Of a DNA stretch of 64,000 nt, positions 63,484 through 64,000 are shown in pieces. Under the pieces are notes generated by a model that was not told the DNA's origin, made no database searches, and worked only from the letters and a program-made list of their open reading frames with translations. How positions within the stretch are numbered: the first letter of the stretch is position 1; each line of letters starts with the position of its first letter. A program made the translations under genes and the position numbers. Origin of the DNA: Rivularia sp. MS3 (lineage in GTDB: Bacteria; Cyanobacteriota; Cyanobacteriia; Cyanobacteriales; Nostocaceae); contig JAHCMI010000015.1 of the NCBI GenBank assembly GCA_019192545.1, positions 1-64,000 on the forward strand, written 5' to 3'.

Positions 63484-63792
63484 TTATTTAACAGCAGCAG
63501 TCATTAAACCAGAGATTTCAGACAAACTACCGGTAACAGTTACAGCAACGTCAGATTCAGCGAAGCTGTTGTTACCAATCGCAGTTACGTCAAACAATGC
63601 GGAAGCAAAGTTACCTGAGATGCTGACATCAGAATTCAAATCTACATCGATATCTTTGTTAACATCGATGTCAACGTCAGCATCGAAATCTAAGTCTAAT
63701 TCAACATCTATGTTTACATCTTTGTTGATGTGAAATCCACCAAATACTTCTTCGTTGGTAGCTTCTAAGTAGTTGATATCGTTGATAATCAT
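63484..63792 (-). CDS. Asp-rich small protein with double-glycine leader (P5, copy 2)
   Basis: Encodes the same 102 residues as copy 1 and shows no nucleotide difference that I can find. Same leader, ribosome site and spacer. The 121-bp spacer has an 11-bp hairpin downstream of the stop; without a T run on this strand it may act as an RNA-stabilising or processing element rather than a terminator, letting copies be co-transcribed. Confidence 0.78.
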   Translation of the reverse strand: MIINDINYLEATNEEVFGGFHINKDVNIDVELDLDFDADVDIDVNKDIDVDLNSDVSISGNFASALFDVTAIGNNSFAESDVAVTVTGSLSEISGLMTAAVK

Positions 63793-63913
63793 TTGCTTTT
63801 CTCCAGTAAATTAACTAATTGTTTTTGGAAATTGGTTTGCGAGCAATTTATTTTTACTCGCATTTATTATTTTGCTGATAGCCGTTTTTAAACGGCTATC
63901 CTATTCTTTGCTT

Positions 63914-64000
63914 TTATTTAACAGCAGCAGTCATTAAACCAGAGATTTCAGACAAACTACCGGTAACAGTTACAGCAACGTCAGATTCAGCGAAGCTGTT
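63914..64000 (-). CDS. Asp-rich small protein (P5, copy 3, partial at window edge)
   Basis: Only the last 28 codons and the stop are inside the window; they are identical to copies 1 and 2 (NNSFAESDVAVTVTGSLSEI ... TAAVK). The start lies beyond the right edge. Confidence 0.75.
   Translation of the reverse strand, partial: NSFAESDVAVTVTGSLSEISGLMTAAVK

Larger units (their letters stand above)
63031..64000. repeat. Perfect 430-bp tandem repeat carrying a precursor gene
   Basis: The unit repeats with period 430 (matching positions 63041, 63471, 63901). Units include a gene of 309 bp plus 121 bp of spacer. I compared copies one and two line by line and saw no difference, in coding or spacer DNA; the third copy also matches to the window end. 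Spacers hold GATAGCCGTTT-TT-AAACGGCTATC, an 11-bp hairpin, and TGCGAG...CTCGCA. The array continues past 64000, so total copy number is unknown. Confidence 0.93.

Overview
The window reads as chromosome of a filamentous cyanobacterium, most likely a heterocyst-forming Nostocales member. The evidence is many HIP1 octamers (GCGATCGC), heptameric tandem repeats between genes (agtgaac/agttaac and aaaggtta types), a RexT/TrxA2 pair like that of Anabaena, an ABA4-like protein, a PEP-CTERM protein and the ffh-rpsP-KH-phoH block. Intergenic DNA is AT-rich and full of short inverted repeats. I see no rRNA, tRNA, CRISPR array or intact insertion sequence.

Layout. 0.2-3.3 kb: Uma2-type nuclease, two membrane proteins, an Excalibur lipoprotein. 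3.8-7.5 kb: a receptor with a degenerate class III cyclase domain, followed by an MscS channel with a cyclic-nucleotide-binding domain. 7.7-10.6 kb: holB, tmk, then divergent trxA2/rexT around a 17-bp palindrome. 11.3-14.1 kb: a phosphodiester-glycosidase remnant, three tandem VWA proteins and a lysine-rich Slr1339-like protein. 14.2-23 kb: mostly single genes (HxlR, 2TM, ABA4-like, HAD, outer-membrane barrel, L,D-transpeptidase, KDPG aldolase, WD40). 23-26.6 kb: phoH, KH protein, rpsP, ffh. 27.7-35.8 kb: pentapeptide protein, Xaa-Pro aminopeptidase, DUF4332, TetR, a pair of M16 peptidases.

36.5-64 kb is the accessory region of most interest. Small proteins with a double-glycine leader (36.5, 39.7, 40.1 kb and a tandem array from 63.05 kb to the window edge) share the region with one dedicated exporter: a parvulin-like isomerase, an HlyD adaptor and a 1050-residue ABC transporter carrying a CRP-like domain and a C39 leader peptidase. 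Also present are a 71-residue serine-tract protein, three large TPR glycosyltransferases built around the same TPR cassette (one an O-GlcNAc-transferase-like enzyme), and two large repeat proteins (RTX type and a Gly/Asp beta-repeat type). The array at the right edge repeats a 430-bp unit without a base change that I could find by eye. Between 38.3 and 39.25 kb lies a decayed graspetide (microviridin-type) locus: a broken precursor with a double-glycine leader and a frameshifted ATP-grasp maturase. My working model, which is inference, is a cell-surface or matrix system: leader-bearing small proteins and repeat proteins are exported, possibly after glycosylation. Its core regions differ from known bacteriocins that I can recall.
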